Below are positions 21,891 to 30,840 of a stretch of 64,000 nucleotides of DNA, piece by piece; the first letter of the stretch is position 1, and each line of letters begins with the position of its first letter. A program made the translations under genes and the position numbers. The notes beneath the pieces were generated by a model. It was not told the origin of the DNA. It did not search any database and saw nothing but the letters and a program-made list of their open reading frames with translations. This stretch comes from Flavobacterium sp. LHD-85. Lineage in GTDB: Bacteria; Bacteroidota; Bacteroidia; Flavobacteriales; Flavobacteriaceae. The DNA lies in contig NZ_JAVFVR010000006.1 in assembly GCF_030929595.1 (NCBI RefSeq), positions 1 through 64,000 on the forward strand, in the 5' to 3' direction.

Positions 21891-22652
21891 ATGTTTGGAA
21901 TTTGCAATTTAGCCATAGTACCCGTTCGCGCTGAAGCTAGCGACAGAAGTGAAATTGTTACACAGCTCTTGTTTGGCGAGCATATCGAAATTTTAGAACG
22001 CCATAATCAATGGGCACGAATTAGGATTCAGTTTGATGACTATGAAGGCTGGGTAGATTCTAAACAATATCAGGAAATCACCAAGGAACAATTTGATCTT
22101 TTGAGCAAAGAATCGATTATTTTAAATGCCGATCTAATTGATTATATCACAGCTCCAAACAATCTCTTACTTCCTATTCCGCTTGGAGCTTCCTTATCTT
22201 TTTTAAATAATAGCGAAATCAATATTTCAAATTTTGATTTTGAAGGAACCAAAACTAGTGGCATAAAACCTAAAAGCGCCTTAATTAAAACTGCTTTTAT
22301 GTACTTGAATGCTCCGTATTTATGGGGCGGAAAAACACCTTTTGGCATCGATTGTTCTGGTTTTACTCAAATGGTTTACAAACTAAACGGCTATAAAATT
22401 CATCGTGACGCGTCTCAGCAAGCGCTTGAAGGAGATCCGTTAAGCTTCATCGAAGAATGTGAAGCTGGAGATTTAGCTTTTTTTGATAATGACGAAGGAA
22501 ATATTACTCACGTAGGCATCATTATGGAAAACAACTACATCATTCACGCAAGTGGAAAAGTACGCATTGACCGTTTGGACCATACAGGAATTTACAATCC
22601 TGAATTAAATAAACATACACACAAACTTCGTGTAATCAAGAAAATTATTTAA
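21891..22652 (+). CDS. NlpC/P60 (C40) peptidase with N-terminal SH3-like domains
   Basis: 253 residues. Residues 1-115 hold bacterial SH3-like segments (AIVPVRAEASDRSEIVTQLL, QWARIRI, GWVDSKQY). Residues about 125-253 are the NlpC/P60 papain-like domain: catalytic C155 in DCSGF, H207 in THVGI and third residue H219 in YIIHASG, with the YLWGGKTPFGI lead-in. There is no signal peptide. The architecture is like YkfC-type gamma-D-glutamyl-diamino-acid endopeptidases, which trim murein peptides for recycling, so a cytoplasmic cell-wall recycling role is likely. Confidence 0.9.
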   Translation: MFGICNLAIVPVRAEASDRSEIVTQLLFGEHIEILERHNQWARIRIQFDDYEGWVDSKQYQEITKEQFDLLSKESIILNADLIDYITAPNNLLLPIPLGASLSFLNNSEINISNFDFEGTKTSGIKPKSALIKTAFMYLNAPYLWGGKTPFGIDCSGFTQMVYKLNGYKIHRDASQQALEGDPLSFIEECEAGDLAFFDNDEGNITHVGIIMENNYIIHASGKVRIDRLDHTGIYNPELNKHTHKLRVIKKII

Positions 22653-22873
22653 TTAGAACTTTGAGTTAAAGTACACAGATAAAACAGATTCGCTTTGCGA
22701 AAACGCGGATTTACACAGATTTTTTATTTTTTCTCTCGCAGATTGAGCAGATTTATTCAGAAATCTTTTTTTAAATCTGCTAAAATCATTTAAAATCTGC
22801 GTGAAATAAAAAAATCCTTTTAATCCTTATAATCTGTGGCAAAAAAATTCGTGCTAATTAGTGTAATCCGTGT
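22653..22873. repeat. Intergenic repeat patchwork (AATCTGC/GCAGATT phrases)
   Basis: About 220 bp between convergent genes, built from phrases such as CAGATTT, AAATCTGC and ACACAGATT in both orientations. Similar phrases recur at 26880-26990 and 52870-52910. This is the usual noise-like fold-back material of the window; no gene is seen. Confidence 0.5.
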
Positions 22874-23719
22874 TTAAGCACTCAATCGAATCGTCTTTCT
22901 AAATTCAGACGGACTATACCCTTTTTGCTTTCTAAAAAACTTATTAAAGTGGCTTTCATCTGTGAAGCCAAATTCATACGCAATTTCGTTAATGCGCTTA
23001 TCACTAAATTGCAAACGGTGTTCAATCAGTTTCGTTTTATAATTACTGATATACTGTTGCATCGTTTCGCTGGCATGTTTCTTAAAATAACGTCCTAAAT
23101 ACGTATTCGAAATCCCGAAATAATCACTAATAGATTCCGCTTTGATTTTTTCAGGATAATAAATATTGTTCTGAATGTATTGCAGAATATCCATTGCTTT
23201 GGCTTCCGTATTTATTGTTACTTGCTCAGGAAGATATTTTGCAATATTTCTCGCTACAATAATAATCAGCGTATTCACCAACTGCTGAATCAATTCCTGA
23301 TTGTAAACATCTTTATCCTGATGCTCACGACAGATTGCTTCAATCATTACTTTCACCAAACATTTATCAGGATCATTTTTAAGAATACAGCCCGGCTGAT
23401 GATTCGCATTTTGAAGAATATATTCTAATCGCTGAATATTCTCATTTTGCAGACTCGAATTTTTCAAATAAATATCATTAAACCTCAAAAAGAAAAATTT
23501 CGTTTTAGTTTCAATGGTAAAATTATGGCAATCCTCAGGCGTCAATAAAAACAAATGCCCTGGATCATATTCAAAAATGTTCTTATTGATACACTGCCTT
23601 CCCGTTCCTTCTAAAATATAAACCAGTTCGAAAAAATTATGACGATCTCCAACATCTGGATATTCATTCAGCGTTTCAAAAGAAACCGTAAAAGGTTCGT
23701 ATAAGTTTTCTTTTTTCAT
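22874..23719 (-). CDS. AraC family transcriptional regulator
   Basis: 281 residues from the ATG at 23719; the longer frame would start at a TTG inside the promoter. Residues about 15-130 form a cupin-like sensor domain (FELVYILEGTG, LLTPEDCHNF). Residues about 180-278 form the double helix-turn-helix with the AraC signature: ISNTYLGRYFKKHASETMQQYI, here key residues Y.GRYFK, then INEIAYEFGFTDESHFNKFFRK and GYSPSEFRK. It is divergent from the aldo/keto reductase gene and probably controls it, a common arrangement. Confidence 0.93.
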   Translation of the reverse strand: MKKENLYEPFTVSFETLNEYPDVGDRHNFFELVYILEGTGRQCINKNIFEYDPGHLFLLTPEDCHNFTIETKTKFFFLRFNDIYLKNSSLQNENIQRLEYILQNANHQPGCILKNDPDKCLVKVMIEAICREHQDKDVYNQELIQQLVNTLIIIVARNIAKYLPEQVTINTEAKAMDILQYIQNNIYYPEKIKAESISDYFGISNTYLGRYFKKHASETMQQYISNYKTKLIEHRLQFSDKRINEIAYEFGFTDESHFNKFFRKQKGYSPSEFRKTIRLSA

Positions 23720-23740
23720 AATCCCATTTATTTGAAGATG

Positions 23741-23774
23741 CAAATATACCTAAAAAAGACAAATATATACCAAA
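23741..23774 (-). promoter_or_regulatory. Promoter of the AraC gene
   Basis: On the - strand TTTG (23774-23771), 22 bp, then TATATTTG (23748-23741), 21 bp before the chosen ATG. The divergent aldo/keto reductase has a -7-like TAATTTTG at 23795-23802 on the + strand, so the two promoters nearly overlap. Confidence 0.6.
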
Positions 23775-23835
23775 TAAGAATCATAAAAACGGTATAATTT
23801 TGCCTCATCAATTTTAAATATAAAAAATCACAATC

Positions 23836-24822
23836 ATGGAATATAGAAAACTAGGCAACTCAGAACTTGAATTATCAGCTATTACTTATGGTGCATTTGC
23901 TATCGGCGGAACCATGTGGGGCGGAACTGAAAAGAAAGATTCAATTGAATCTGTTCAGGCTTCAATTGACCACGGCGTTACCACAATCGATACCGCTCCA
24001 TTTTACGGATTTGGTTTAAGCGAAGAAATGATCGGAGAAGCGATAAAGTCTTATGATCGTTCTAAAGTTCAGTTACTTACAAAATTCGGTTTGGTTTGGG
24101 ACGGAAGCAATAACGGAAAAGGTGATTTCTTTTTTGACGCAGACGATAATGGAAAAAAAGTTCCGATTTACAAATATTCATCAAAAGCAAACGTAATTAA
24201 AGAGGTAGAAGAAAGCTTAAAACGCCTTCAAACCGATTACATCGACTTATTGCAAATTCACTGGCCAGATTCAACAACACCAATTTCCGAAACAATGGAA
24301 GCGGCAGAAAGCTTAATTCAGCAAGGAAAAATTAGAACTTTTGGAGTAAGCAATTACAATGTGGCACAAATTAAGGAAGCCCAAAAAACAATTCAAGTAG
24401 CTTCAAACCAAGTAGCTTACAGCATGCTGAACCGTAAAATTGAAGAAGAACTGATTCCTTTCACAGTTGCAGAAAATATCGGAATCATTGCTTACAGCCC
24501 GATGGAAAGAGGTTTATTGACTGGAAAATATTTCACCGACAGCAAATTAAAAGAAAACGACCATAGAAACGGTTATTTCAATCAGTTTGATCTTCAAAAA
24601 GTAAAAACTTTAGTCGAAGAATTAACTTCTTTAGCACATGCAAAAGAAGCAAGCTTATCGCAATTAGTTTTACGTTGGACCTCTTTACAAAAAGGAATTG
24701 CGATTGTTTTAGCGGGAGCAAGAAACGCCGAACAAGCTATTTCAAACGCCAAAACAATGAATTTCGATCTATCAGCTTCAGAATTGGAATTTATCAATCA
24801 AGCGATTGCTAAAATAAAATAA
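23836..24822 (+). CDS. Aldo/keto reductase
   Basis: 328 residues forming a TIM-barrel NADPH-dependent oxidoreductase. The catalytic tetrad is visible: D52 and Y57 (DTAPFYGFG), K83 (LLTKFG) and H142 (LQIHWPD). The C-terminal cofactor segment has VLAGARNAEQAISNA. The family reduces aldehydes and ketones; the substrate is unknown. It is divergent from an AraC regulator that probably responds to the same compound. It is followed by intergenic repeats. Confidence 0.93.
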   Translation: MEYRKLGNSELELSAITYGAFAIGGTMWGGTEKKDSIESVQASIDHGVTTIDTAPFYGFGLSEEMIGEAIKSYDRSKVQLLTKFGLVWDGSNNGKGDFFFDADDNGKKVPIYKYSSKANVIKEVEESLKRLQTDYIDLLQIHWPDSTTPISETMEAAESLIQQGKIRTFGVSNYNVAQIKEAQKTIQVASNQVAYSMLNRKIEEELIPFTVAENIGIIAYSPMERGLLTGKYFTDSKLKENDHRNGYFNQFDLQKVKTLVEELTSLAHAKEASLSQLVLRWTSLQKGIAIVLAGARNAEQAISNAKTMNFDLSASELEFINQAIAKIK

Positions 24823-24830
24823 TTCTCTCT

Positions 24831-25035
24831 TTTAAACACATAGAAACATAGTTTTCATAGCGCACAAAAGGCGTTTCAATTGCATTAACAAACATAGTCA
24901 ATGTAATTTGTCATTCCGAGGAACGAGGAATCTCCGTAATTAACTCGCCAAAGATTTGCCAACTATGTGTCAGAAACTAGTTTCTTTCCATTCCCTTTTT
25001 CAAGAAAGAAAAACCTATGTTTCTATGTGTTTAAA
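24831..25035. repeat. Fold-back element, copy A (terminal arms around ACACATAGAAACATAG)
   Basis: A 205-bp element with perfect 21-bp inverted termini (24831-24851 and 25015-25035). The left interior includes AAAGGCGTTTCA, shared with copy C at 43265. An inner CATTCCGAGGAACGAGGAATC phrase may be another repeat inserted within. Confidence 0.85.
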
Positions 25036-25063
25036 AAAATCTCAAAAAATTAAATAATTAGAA

Positions 25064-25155
25064 TTTGGGCGTGTCCCAAGGGCCGGGCTATCCGCTAAAT
25101 CTTTTACTTTTTAAAGAAAAAAGTAAAAGGATATCGCTCCTATCCCTCACGCGTC
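25064..25155. repeat. Structured intergenic element, copy 1 (CGGGCTATCCG ... CTCCTATCCCTCACGCG)
   Basis: Constant blocks CGGGCTATCCG and CTCCTATCCCTCACGCG flank a hairpin ATCTTTTACTTTTT / AAAAAGTAAAAGGAT. A second copy at 36710-36763 keeps the outer blocks but has a different, GC-rich hairpin. Confidence 0.7.
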
Positions 25156-25181
25156 ACGTATCCATAACAACATAAAATAAA

Positions 25182-25787
25182 ATGAAGAAGATATTTATAA
25201 TTAACGGCGGGCAAAAATTTGCTCATTCAGGAGGACAATTCAATAAAACAGTTCAAGACTGGACAACAGAATTTCTTTCTAAAAGCAACGAATACGAAGT
25301 AAAAACAACTCACGTAGAAGACAATATCGATCTTGACAAAGAAGTAGAAAAATTTGTTTGGGCAGATGTAATCATCTATCACACACCTGTTTGGTGGTTT
25401 CAATTGCCAAACCTTTTCAAAAAATACTTTGACGATGTTTTCACAGCAGGCCACAACAAAGGAATTTATAAAAGTGACGGAAGAAGTCGTGTAAATCCAG
25501 ACATCAACTACGGAACTGGCGGACTCTTACACGGACGCAAATACATGCTTACCACAAGCTGGAACGCACCTGCAACTGCTTTTACACTTCCAGGAGAATT
25601 CTTTGAAGAAACTTCTGTTGATGACGGCGTAATGTTTGGTTTCCATAAAATGAACAAATTTACTGGAATGGAAAAACTAAACGGATTCCATTTTCACGAT
25701 GTAGAAAAAGGCGCAACACCAGAAAATATTGCTATCTTTAAAGAGAATTACACAAAACATTTAGAGCAAACTTTTAAAAACTTATAA
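25182..25787 (+). CDS. mdaB: MdaB-like NADPH:quinone oxidoreductase (flavodoxin fold)
   Basis: 201 residues of the flavodoxin-like NAD(P)H oxidoreductase fold: first strand KKIFIINGGQ, FMN-binding HTPVWWFQLPNLFKKYFD, and the MdaB-like YGTGGLLHGRKYMLTTSWNAP and GEFFEE segments. MdaB reduces quinones by two electrons and protects against quinone stress. It begins after a repeat-rich gap and is followed after only 2 bp by a YgiN-like gene, the same pairing found in E. coli mdaB-ygiN, which supports both assignments. Confidence 0.88.
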   Translation: MKKIFIINGGQKFAHSGGQFNKTVQDWTTEFLSKSNEYEVKTTHVEDNIDLDKEVEKFVWADVIIYHTPVWWFQLPNLFKKYFDDVFTAGHNKGIYKSDGRSRVNPDINYGTGGLLHGRKYMLTTSWNAPATAFTLPGEFFEETSVDDGVMFGFHKMNKFTGMEKLNGFHFHDVEKGATPENIAIFKENYTKHLEQTFKNL

Positions 25788-25789
25788 TT

Positions 25790-26068
25790 ATGATTTCGAT
25801 TACAGCAATTTTAAAAAGTAAACCAGAGCATTTAAATGAAGTTCAAAACCTGCTGACACATCTAGTAACTGAAACTAGAAAAGAAGCTGCATGTATTCGT
25901 TATGATTTACACACTTCCGAAAACGTATTTATTCTTTGGGAAGAATGGAAAGATCAACCTGGACTAGACCTGCACAACAATCAGTCTTATTTACAAGAAT
26001 TCATCAAAAAAACAGAAAATCTAGTTTCAAGCCCAATTCAAGTTTACAAAACAGAACAGATTCTCTAA
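25790..26068 (+). CDS. YgiN-like antibiotic biosynthesis monooxygenase (ABM) domain protein
   Basis: 92 residues, a single ferredoxin-like ABM domain: SITAILKSKPEHLNEVQNLL, a central CIRYDLHTSENVFILWEEW and a C-terminal H.....YLQEF. E. coli YgiN oxidises menadiol and works in a quinone redox cycle with MdaB. The 2-bp gap after the MdaB-like gene indicates translational coupling. The activity is inferred. Confidence 0.85.
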   Translation: MISITAILKSKPEHLNEVQNLLTHLVTETRKEAACIRYDLHTSENVFILWEEWKDQPGLDLHNNQSYLQEFIKKTENLVSSPIQVYKTEQIL

Positions 26069-26080
26069 AGGTTTTTCGCC

Positions 26081-26146
26081 ACGAATTCACGAATTTTATT
26101 TTTTTAAATCTATACGCAGAGGATTTAAAATAATTTGTGAATTCGT
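26081..26146. repeat. Fold-back between convergent genes, probable terminator
   Basis: ACGAATTCACGAATT (26081-26095) pairs with AATTTGTGAATTCGT (26132-26146) with one mismatch; TTTAAATC/GATTTAAA extends the stem inside. It lies between the YgiN-like gene and the convergent methyltransferase. Confidence 0.6.
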
Positions 26147-26158
26147 AGCTGTAAAAAA

Positions 26159-26866
26159 CTACTTTACTCCGCCAAAAGCGCCAAAACACATGTTTTTATG
26201 TAAAATTTCGACTTTTGAAAAACCTACTTTTTTCATCAAATCCAATTGGTAATTCATCGATCTTGGAGAATCTTCTTTATCGATATAATCCAAAACTTTC
26301 TGTCGATATTCTGCCCCTCCTATTCCCTCCAAATACTCACCGTAACGTTGCCAAGTATATTCATTCAACAATTCGGTATCTTGTGTAATTAAATCAGAAA
26401 TCATCAAACAGCCGCCTGGTTTTAACAATTTAAACAATTTGACAAAAGTGGTTTCCCAATCATTATCATCACGCAAATGATGCAAAACGGCACCAGCCAA
26501 AATAATATCAAAACTGTTTTCTTTTAAATCTACTTCGCGAATATCACCTTGCTTTATTTCGACATTTCCGTTTGTTTCTGCCGAAACCCTTTCAAAGGCA
26601 CGATCCAACATTGGCAAACTCAAATCGACCAAAGTGCAATTTAAATCTCGCACTTTATACAACATTTTCAAGGTGTAATTTCCAGCTCCACAACCCACAT
26701 CCAAGATACTTTTGGCATTTGGCACAATACGTTTTGAAGCTTCGGTTATTAATTCTAAAGAAATAGTGGCGTCGATTGTTGCTACTTGTCCTGTTTCTAA
26801 ATTTGAAAATCGCTCGACATCATTGTCAAATCGCTCTTTTATTTCTGCAATAGTTGATTTTTTCAT
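26159..26866 (-). CDS. SAM-dependent class I methyltransferase
   Basis: 235 residues. Motif I is ILDVGCGAGNYTLKM (about 54-68); an acidic end of strand 2 is LVDLSLPML; later motifs are GDIREVDL, FDIILAGAVLHHL and LLKPGGCLMISD. The substrate is not evident; UbiE/MenG-like and small-molecule methyltransferases share this pattern. It is divergent from a LysR regulator, which probably controls it. Confidence 0.88.
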   Translation of the reverse strand: MKKSTIAEIKERFDNDVERFSNLETGQVATIDATISLELITEASKRIVPNAKSILDVGCGAGNYTLKMLYKVRDLNCTLVDLSLPMLDRAFERVSAETNGNVEIKQGDIREVDLKENSFDIILAGAVLHHLRDDNDWETTFVKLFKLLKPGGCLMISDLITQDTELLNEYTWQRYGEYLEGIGGAEYRQKVLDYIDKEDSPRSMNYQLDLMKKVGFSKVEILHKNMCFGAFGGVK

Positions 26867-27069
26867 GGTCTTTTGTTTTTTAATCTCTCGCAGATTTTGC
26901 TAATCTTTTTGCTATTATAGATTGGAAATATTATGGTTTAGACGATTTTATCTAAATTAATAATCTGCTATATCTGCGAGAGATTTATTTTTTGATTTTT
27001 CAAAACTACCTCTTTCATAAATACTTTAAAAATACTATTTTTATCAATAAACAATACTTTAAAAGTATC

Positions 27070-27951
27070 ATGGAATTACGTCATCTAAAATATTTTTTGG
27101 CTGTAGCCAAAGAATTGAACTTTACCAAAGCTTCAGAAAAACTATTTATTTCTCAACCTCCATTAAGCAGACAAATTGCAGAACTGGAAGAAGAACTTCA
27201 GGCAAAGCTTTTCATTCGAAATAATAAAAAGGTAGAATTGACTGAAGCAGGGAAATATTTTAAGGAAGAAGTTACAGCAATTTTTCAGAATCTAGAACGT
27301 ATTTCTGTGAAAACAAAAAAGATTGCTGAAAACGTTTCAGGCGAATTTAGAATCGCTTATATCAGTTCAATTTATTCAGCAGTTATTTCAGATTTAATCA
27401 AACACCTCAAAGCCCAATTTCCATATGTTAATTTCAAACTTTTTGAAATCTCAACAACCAAACAAATTGATGCTTTAGAACAAGGAAAAATCGAAATGGG
27501 AATCATACGATCTCCGATTCATTCACCAAAAATAAAATCACATTTATGGTTTAAAGATGGTTTTTCATTGGTTTACAATAAAAAATTCATTCAGATAAAA
27601 ACAGAAAATGAAATTGTAAAACTGAAAGACGAAACGTTTGTATTTTTCAATAAAGATTACGCTCCGCATTATCATGAAGTTTTGCTAGAACTTTGCGCAT
27701 TTTATGGTTTTACGCCAAAGATTATTCATGAAGCAAATAACATCAACTCAATCGTACAATTGGTTAAAAACGGATTGGGGATTTCGATTGTTCCTTCAAA
27801 CATTGCCAAAAATAATCAAGATTCTGAAATTGGTTTTATTGAATTGAAAAAGGTTAATCTATATACAAATGTCTCGTTAATTACATCAAAAGATGATCAT
27901 TCAGAAATCACGCAATCTGCTGTTGCCTTTTTATTGCCACAAAGGCGCTAA
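27070..27951 (+). CDS. LysR family transcriptional regulator
   Basis: 293 residues from the ATG at 27070, where the classical LysR N terminus MELRHLKYFLAVAKELNFTK begins; a longer frame from a TTG at 26992 adds residues with no LysR match. The winged helix-turn-helix spans 1-60 (ASEKLFISQPPLSRQIAELE). The effector domain covers about 90-290. It is probably the regulator of the divergent methyltransferase gene. Confidence 0.93.
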   Translation: MELRHLKYFLAVAKELNFTKASEKLFISQPPLSRQIAELEEELQAKLFIRNNKKVELTEAGKYFKEEVTAIFQNLERISVKTKKIAENVSGEFRIAYISSIYSAVISDLIKHLKAQFPYVNFKLFEISTTKQIDALEQGKIEMGIIRSPIHSPKIKSHLWFKDGFSLVYNKKFIQIKTENEIVKLKDETFVFFNKDYAPHYHEVLLELCAFYGFTPKIIHEANNINSIVQLVKNGLGISIVPSNIAKNNQDSEIGFIELKKVNLYTNVSLITSKDDHSEITQSAVAFLLPQRR

Positions 27952-28294
27952 GACACAAAGTTTTTATTAATCTCGCAAAGTCGCGAAGTCGCAAAGTTTT
28001 TTTCTCATTTTTTGTCCTCCTGAGCGAAGTCGAAGGACACGGACTGTATGGATTTAGCATGCGATCCTTCGACTTCGCTCAGGAAGACATACTTAACGTC
28101 TACTTTGACAAAAAAACTTTGTGTCCTTGCGTCTTTGCGAGAAATTGATTTCAAAAAAAAAATCGTGTAAATTCGAGAAATTCGTGGCCATAACAAAAAT
28201 TCGTTACAAATTAGTACAGCAATCCACATCATAAAAAGAGAACTTTTAAATATCTTAGCAAATTCAAATTCTACAATAAAAATTTCAATATAAA
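27952..28294. other. 343-bp intergenic region of nested fold-backs
   Basis: An outer set of phrases (ACACAAAGTTTTT on the left, AAAAACTTTGTGT on the right, plus CGCAAAG repeats) surrounds the separate element at 28019-28083. No gene is seen. A weak -7-like TATCTTAG lies near 28251 before the DUF2130 gene. Confidence 0.6.
28019..28083. repeat. Fold-back element with perfect 18-bp arms, copy 1 (CTGAGCGAAGTCGAAG)
   Basis: CCTGAGCGAAGTCGAAGG (28019-28036) pairs exactly with 28066-28083. The same arms occur at 52801-52867, and a single arm-like trace is at 50264-50280. Confidence 0.85.
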
Positions 28295-29581
28295 ATGGCT
28301 GAGCAATCTTCAATTCAGTGTCCAAACTGCGGAACTCCGATCGATGTAAATGATGTTTTAAAACATCAGTTGGAAGACAGCATTCGTAAAGAATTTCAAC
28401 AAAAAGCTACTATTCAAAATAAAGAATTAGAGCTTAAGAACGAACAATTGGATAAAGCCAAAGCCGAATTTGAAGCCAAAAAGAAACAAGAAAACGAACT
28501 TTTTGCTGAACGCTTGGAGCGTGAAAGAAAAATTGCGGAAAAAGAAATTTCTGAAAAACTAAAAACAAAACTCGAAGAAGAAAACAAAGACCGTTTGCTT
28601 TTAATGGAAAAAGAACTCTCTGAAAAATCGGAAAAGATCAGAGAATTAAATAAAATGGAAGGTGAAATCGCCAAATTACAACGCGAAAAACTGGAAATGA
28701 AAGAAGCTATTCAAGCTGAAGCCGAAAAGCAATTGAATGCTCAATTGGCTTTGGAACGTGAAAAAATCAGAAAACAAGAAGACGATAAAAACGAGTTAAA
28801 ATTTAAAGAACTTCAAAAACAATTAGAAGAACAGAAAAAGCTAACCGAAGAAATGAAACGCAAGCAAGAACAAGGTTCTATGCAATTGCAAGGCGAAATA
28901 ATGGAATTGGCAATTGAAGAATGGCTTGCAAATAATTTCCCTCTTGACAGCATTGATGAAATTAAAAAAGGCGCAAACGGTGCTGACTGTCTTCAAGTTG
29001 TAAATACAAGAGAACACCAAAACTGCGGTTCTATTTATTACGAAAGTAAAAGAACAAAAGCTTTTCAGCCTTCTTGGATCGAGAAATTCAAAAACGATAT
29101 CAGAATCAAAAGAGCCAATATTGGTGTTTTAGTTACCGAAGTAATGCCAAACGGAATGGAACGAATGGGTATGCGCGACGGAATCTGGATTTGTACCTAT
29201 GAAGAGTTTAAAGGTTTAAGCGCTGTATTGCGTCAATCTTTAATTCAAATTAATCAAGCGGTTCAAGCACAGGAAAATAAAGGTGATAAAATGTCTATGT
29301 TATATGATTTCCTTACAAGCAACGAATTCCGCTTGCAGATTGAAGGAATCGTAGAAGGTTTTACTCAAATGCAAAGCGACTTAGATTCTGAAAAAAGAGC
29401 AATGCAGAGAATCTGGAAACAGCGCGAAAAACAAATCGAAAAAGTAGTTCATAATACTTTGGGAATGTATGGTTCGATTCGTGGGATTGCCGGAAATGCG
29501 GTTCAAAGCGTAAAGGCTTTGGAATTGGATTTTATTGAAGACGAGCCTGAAGATGAAGAGCCTAAGGAATTAACAGAATAA
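28295..29581 (+). CDS. DUF2130 protein: half zinc ribbon, long coiled coil and PD-(D/E)XK nuclease-like domain
   Basis: 428 residues. A CPNC knuckle (C9, C12) is followed by a highly charged coiled coil from about 22 to 195, rich in K/E/Q heptads. Residues about 200-340 resemble a restriction-endonuclease-like core: E208/E209 (LAIEEWL), D231 (GADCLQVV) and E250-S-K252 (YYESKRTK), the E...D...ExK layout of PD-(D/E)XK nucleases. DUF2130 proteins have no established role as far as I know. The gene stands alone, followed by two repeat elements. Confidence 0.85.
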   Translation: MAEQSSIQCPNCGTPIDVNDVLKHQLEDSIRKEFQQKATIQNKELELKNEQLDKAKAEFEAKKKQENELFAERLERERKIAEKEISEKLKTKLEEENKDRLLLMEKELSEKSEKIRELNKMEGEIAKLQREKLEMKEAIQAEAEKQLNAQLALEREKIRKQEDDKNELKFKELQKQLEEQKKLTEEMKRKQEQGSMQLQGEIMELAIEEWLANNFPLDSIDEIKKGANGADCLQVVNTREHQNCGSIYYESKRTKAFQPSWIEKFKNDIRIKRANIGVLVTEVMPNGMERMGMRDGIWICTYEEFKGLSAVLRQSLIQINQAVQAQENKGDKMSMLYDFLTSNEFRLQIEGIVEGFTQMQSDLDSEKRAMQRIWKQREKQIEKVVHNTLGMYGSIRGIAGNAVQSVKALELDFIEDEPEDEEPKELTE

Positions 29582-29600
29582 AAAATATCATTTTAAAAAA

Positions 29601-29645
29601 GTTCCGTAGGAACAAAATATTGGTAGCAACGGATTTCAATCCGTT
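29601..29645. repeat. REP-like palindromes GTTCCGTAGGAAC and AACGGATT-TC-AATCCGTT
   Basis: Two short palindromes, 29601-29613 and 29628-29645, side by side after the DUF2130 gene. The pair looks like a REP unit of the kind dispersed in Bacteroidota genomes. Confidence 0.7.
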
Positions 29646-29670
29646 GAAGACAAAAAATTCAACACAATAT

Positions 29671-29770
29671 TGTCATCTCGACGAAGGAGAAATCTTCACG
29701 AGAAGCTCTACAGAGATTGGCTTCTCTGTACGGAGTTAGTTGCGAAGATTTCTCCTTCGTCGAAATGACA
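29671..29770. repeat. 100-bp fold-back with 27-bp arms (TGTCATcTCGACGAAGGAG)
   Basis: 29671-29697 pairs with 29744-29770 with one mismatch; AGAAGC/GCTTCT pair inside. It lies between convergent genes and may act as a bidirectional terminator. The GTCAT...ATGAC ends recall the element at 50167-50248. Confidence 0.85.
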
Positions 29771-29796
29771 AAAAATGCGTAAAAAGGACATAAAAG

Positions 29797-30570
29797 TTAA
29801 TCGACTTTCTTAAAAACAGCCAATTTCCCAGAAGGATTTGACAAAATCAATTGATTATTTCCAATAGAATACGTTGTTGTACTTTGCAACGCTTTAGTAA
29901 ATTCACTTTCTTTATTTCCAGAAGGACAAGCCATAAGAGTGGAAAGTACTTTTGAAAATCGAAGCAAATCTTTTTCATAAAAAATAGAACCACTTATTGC
30001 ATTACAGCCTCCATAGCCAGAAAATCTATTCTCAGATGAATTAATTTCAATTCGTGGCATTTCTTTCTGAAAATCTGTCGCAAAAACTTTGTATCCATTT
30101 AATTCTTCCAAAACCCAAATATCATGAAGTCTATAATCGGTAATATATTTTCCGCATCCGCTTAATTTCTTCGTTTCTAATTCAGAATTATTTCTAATTT
30201 CGACTTTTACGCTATAAGGTGAGATTACTCCCGACATTGAATCCTGGCAATCCAACTGCTGAATCGTAATCGTTGCAGAAGTGGTTTCATTACTTGCCTG
30301 ATACATTTTCACATTAGCATCCATTGCTCTAATTGCGTCAACGGCAGGAAAAATGATTTTTTCTTTTCCTGGAATTAATGATGTAAAAACGATTTCCTCA
30401 TTCCCTATTTTAATTCCCCAAAACGGCTCGTTTCCAGTTCCTTTAAAATAATATTTCAAATCTTCTTCTGTAGAAATTACTGAAGCTGTTCCACTAGAAT
30501 CTTTGCTTGTTACGGTTTTGCATCCTATCATAAAAATTGATATCAGCAATATTAAAAGTATTTTTTTCAT
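29797..30570 (-). CDS. META-domain lipoprotein
   Basis: 257 residues. The N-terminal signal ends in a lipobox-like FMIGC with C17, so it is probably an exported lipoprotein. Residues about 35-140 match the small COG3650-like lipoprotein domain (GNEPFWGIKIGNEEI, then FTSLI). Residues about 148-255 are a META/HslJ domain (WVLEELNG, RFSGYGGCNAISGSIF, STLMACPS). META proteins are linked to heat and antibiotic stress; exact function is unknown. A fair promoter lies upstream on the - strand (plus-strand CAAATTTA 30667-30674 with CAA 30691-30693). Confidence 0.85.
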   Translation of the reverse strand: MKKILLILLISIFMIGCKTVTSKDSSGTASVISTEEDLKYYFKGTGNEPFWGIKIGNEEIVFTSLIPGKEKIIFPAVDAIRAMDANVKMYQASNETTSATITIQQLDCQDSMSGVISPYSVKVEIRNNSELETKKLSGCGKYITDYRLHDIWVLEELNGYKVFATDFQKEMPRIEINSSENRFSGYGGCNAISGSIFYEKDLLRFSKVLSTLMACPSGNKESEFTKALQSTTTYSIGNNQLILSNPSGKLAVFKKVD

Positions 30571-30713
30571 GAGATCTCAGTTTAAAAAAGCGCTTCTTTT
30601 TCAAAACACCTATAAAATTCTTATGAATTTACGACATTTTTCTGAAATGCTTATTTAGAATCCTTTCAAATTTAAAAAAACTAAGTAAGTCAAAAAACAT
30701 TGAAAACCCGCAC

Positions 30714-30814
30714 TACGTAAAAGATTAAGACAAAATACGTAGTAATCAAAACATACCCATTACTTAAAAAATAAATATATTACGTATTTTTATAAGTATA
30801 AATACTTATATTTG
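30714..30814 (+). promoter_or_regulatory. nirB promoter with TACGTA sites and TAAGTA-N4-TACTTA operator
   Basis: TACGTA occurs at 30714-30719, 30736-30741 and 30781-30786. A palindrome TATAAGTAT-AA-ATACTTATA spans 30791-30810 and runs into the -7 box TATATTTG (30807-30814), 26 bp before the start codon. The half-sites ATAAGTA and TACTTAT both fit the E. coli NarL heptamer (AKRRGTA/TACYYMT). The same layout recurs before narK, the nitrate reductase fusion and moeA. Confidence 0.7.
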
Positions 30815-30840
30815 CGTAGTAATACTTAATTAAAGAAATC

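Noticed and set aside
24831..25035. CRISPR array or direct-repeat cluster
   Set aside because: The repeats are inverted arms of one hairpin; no regular repeat-spacer pattern or cas gene is present anywhere in the window.
26085..26095. GCCACGAAT-like phrases as second attachment sites for the integrase
   Set aside because: They belong to a dispersed fold-back repeat family with no wider match to 19986-20018.
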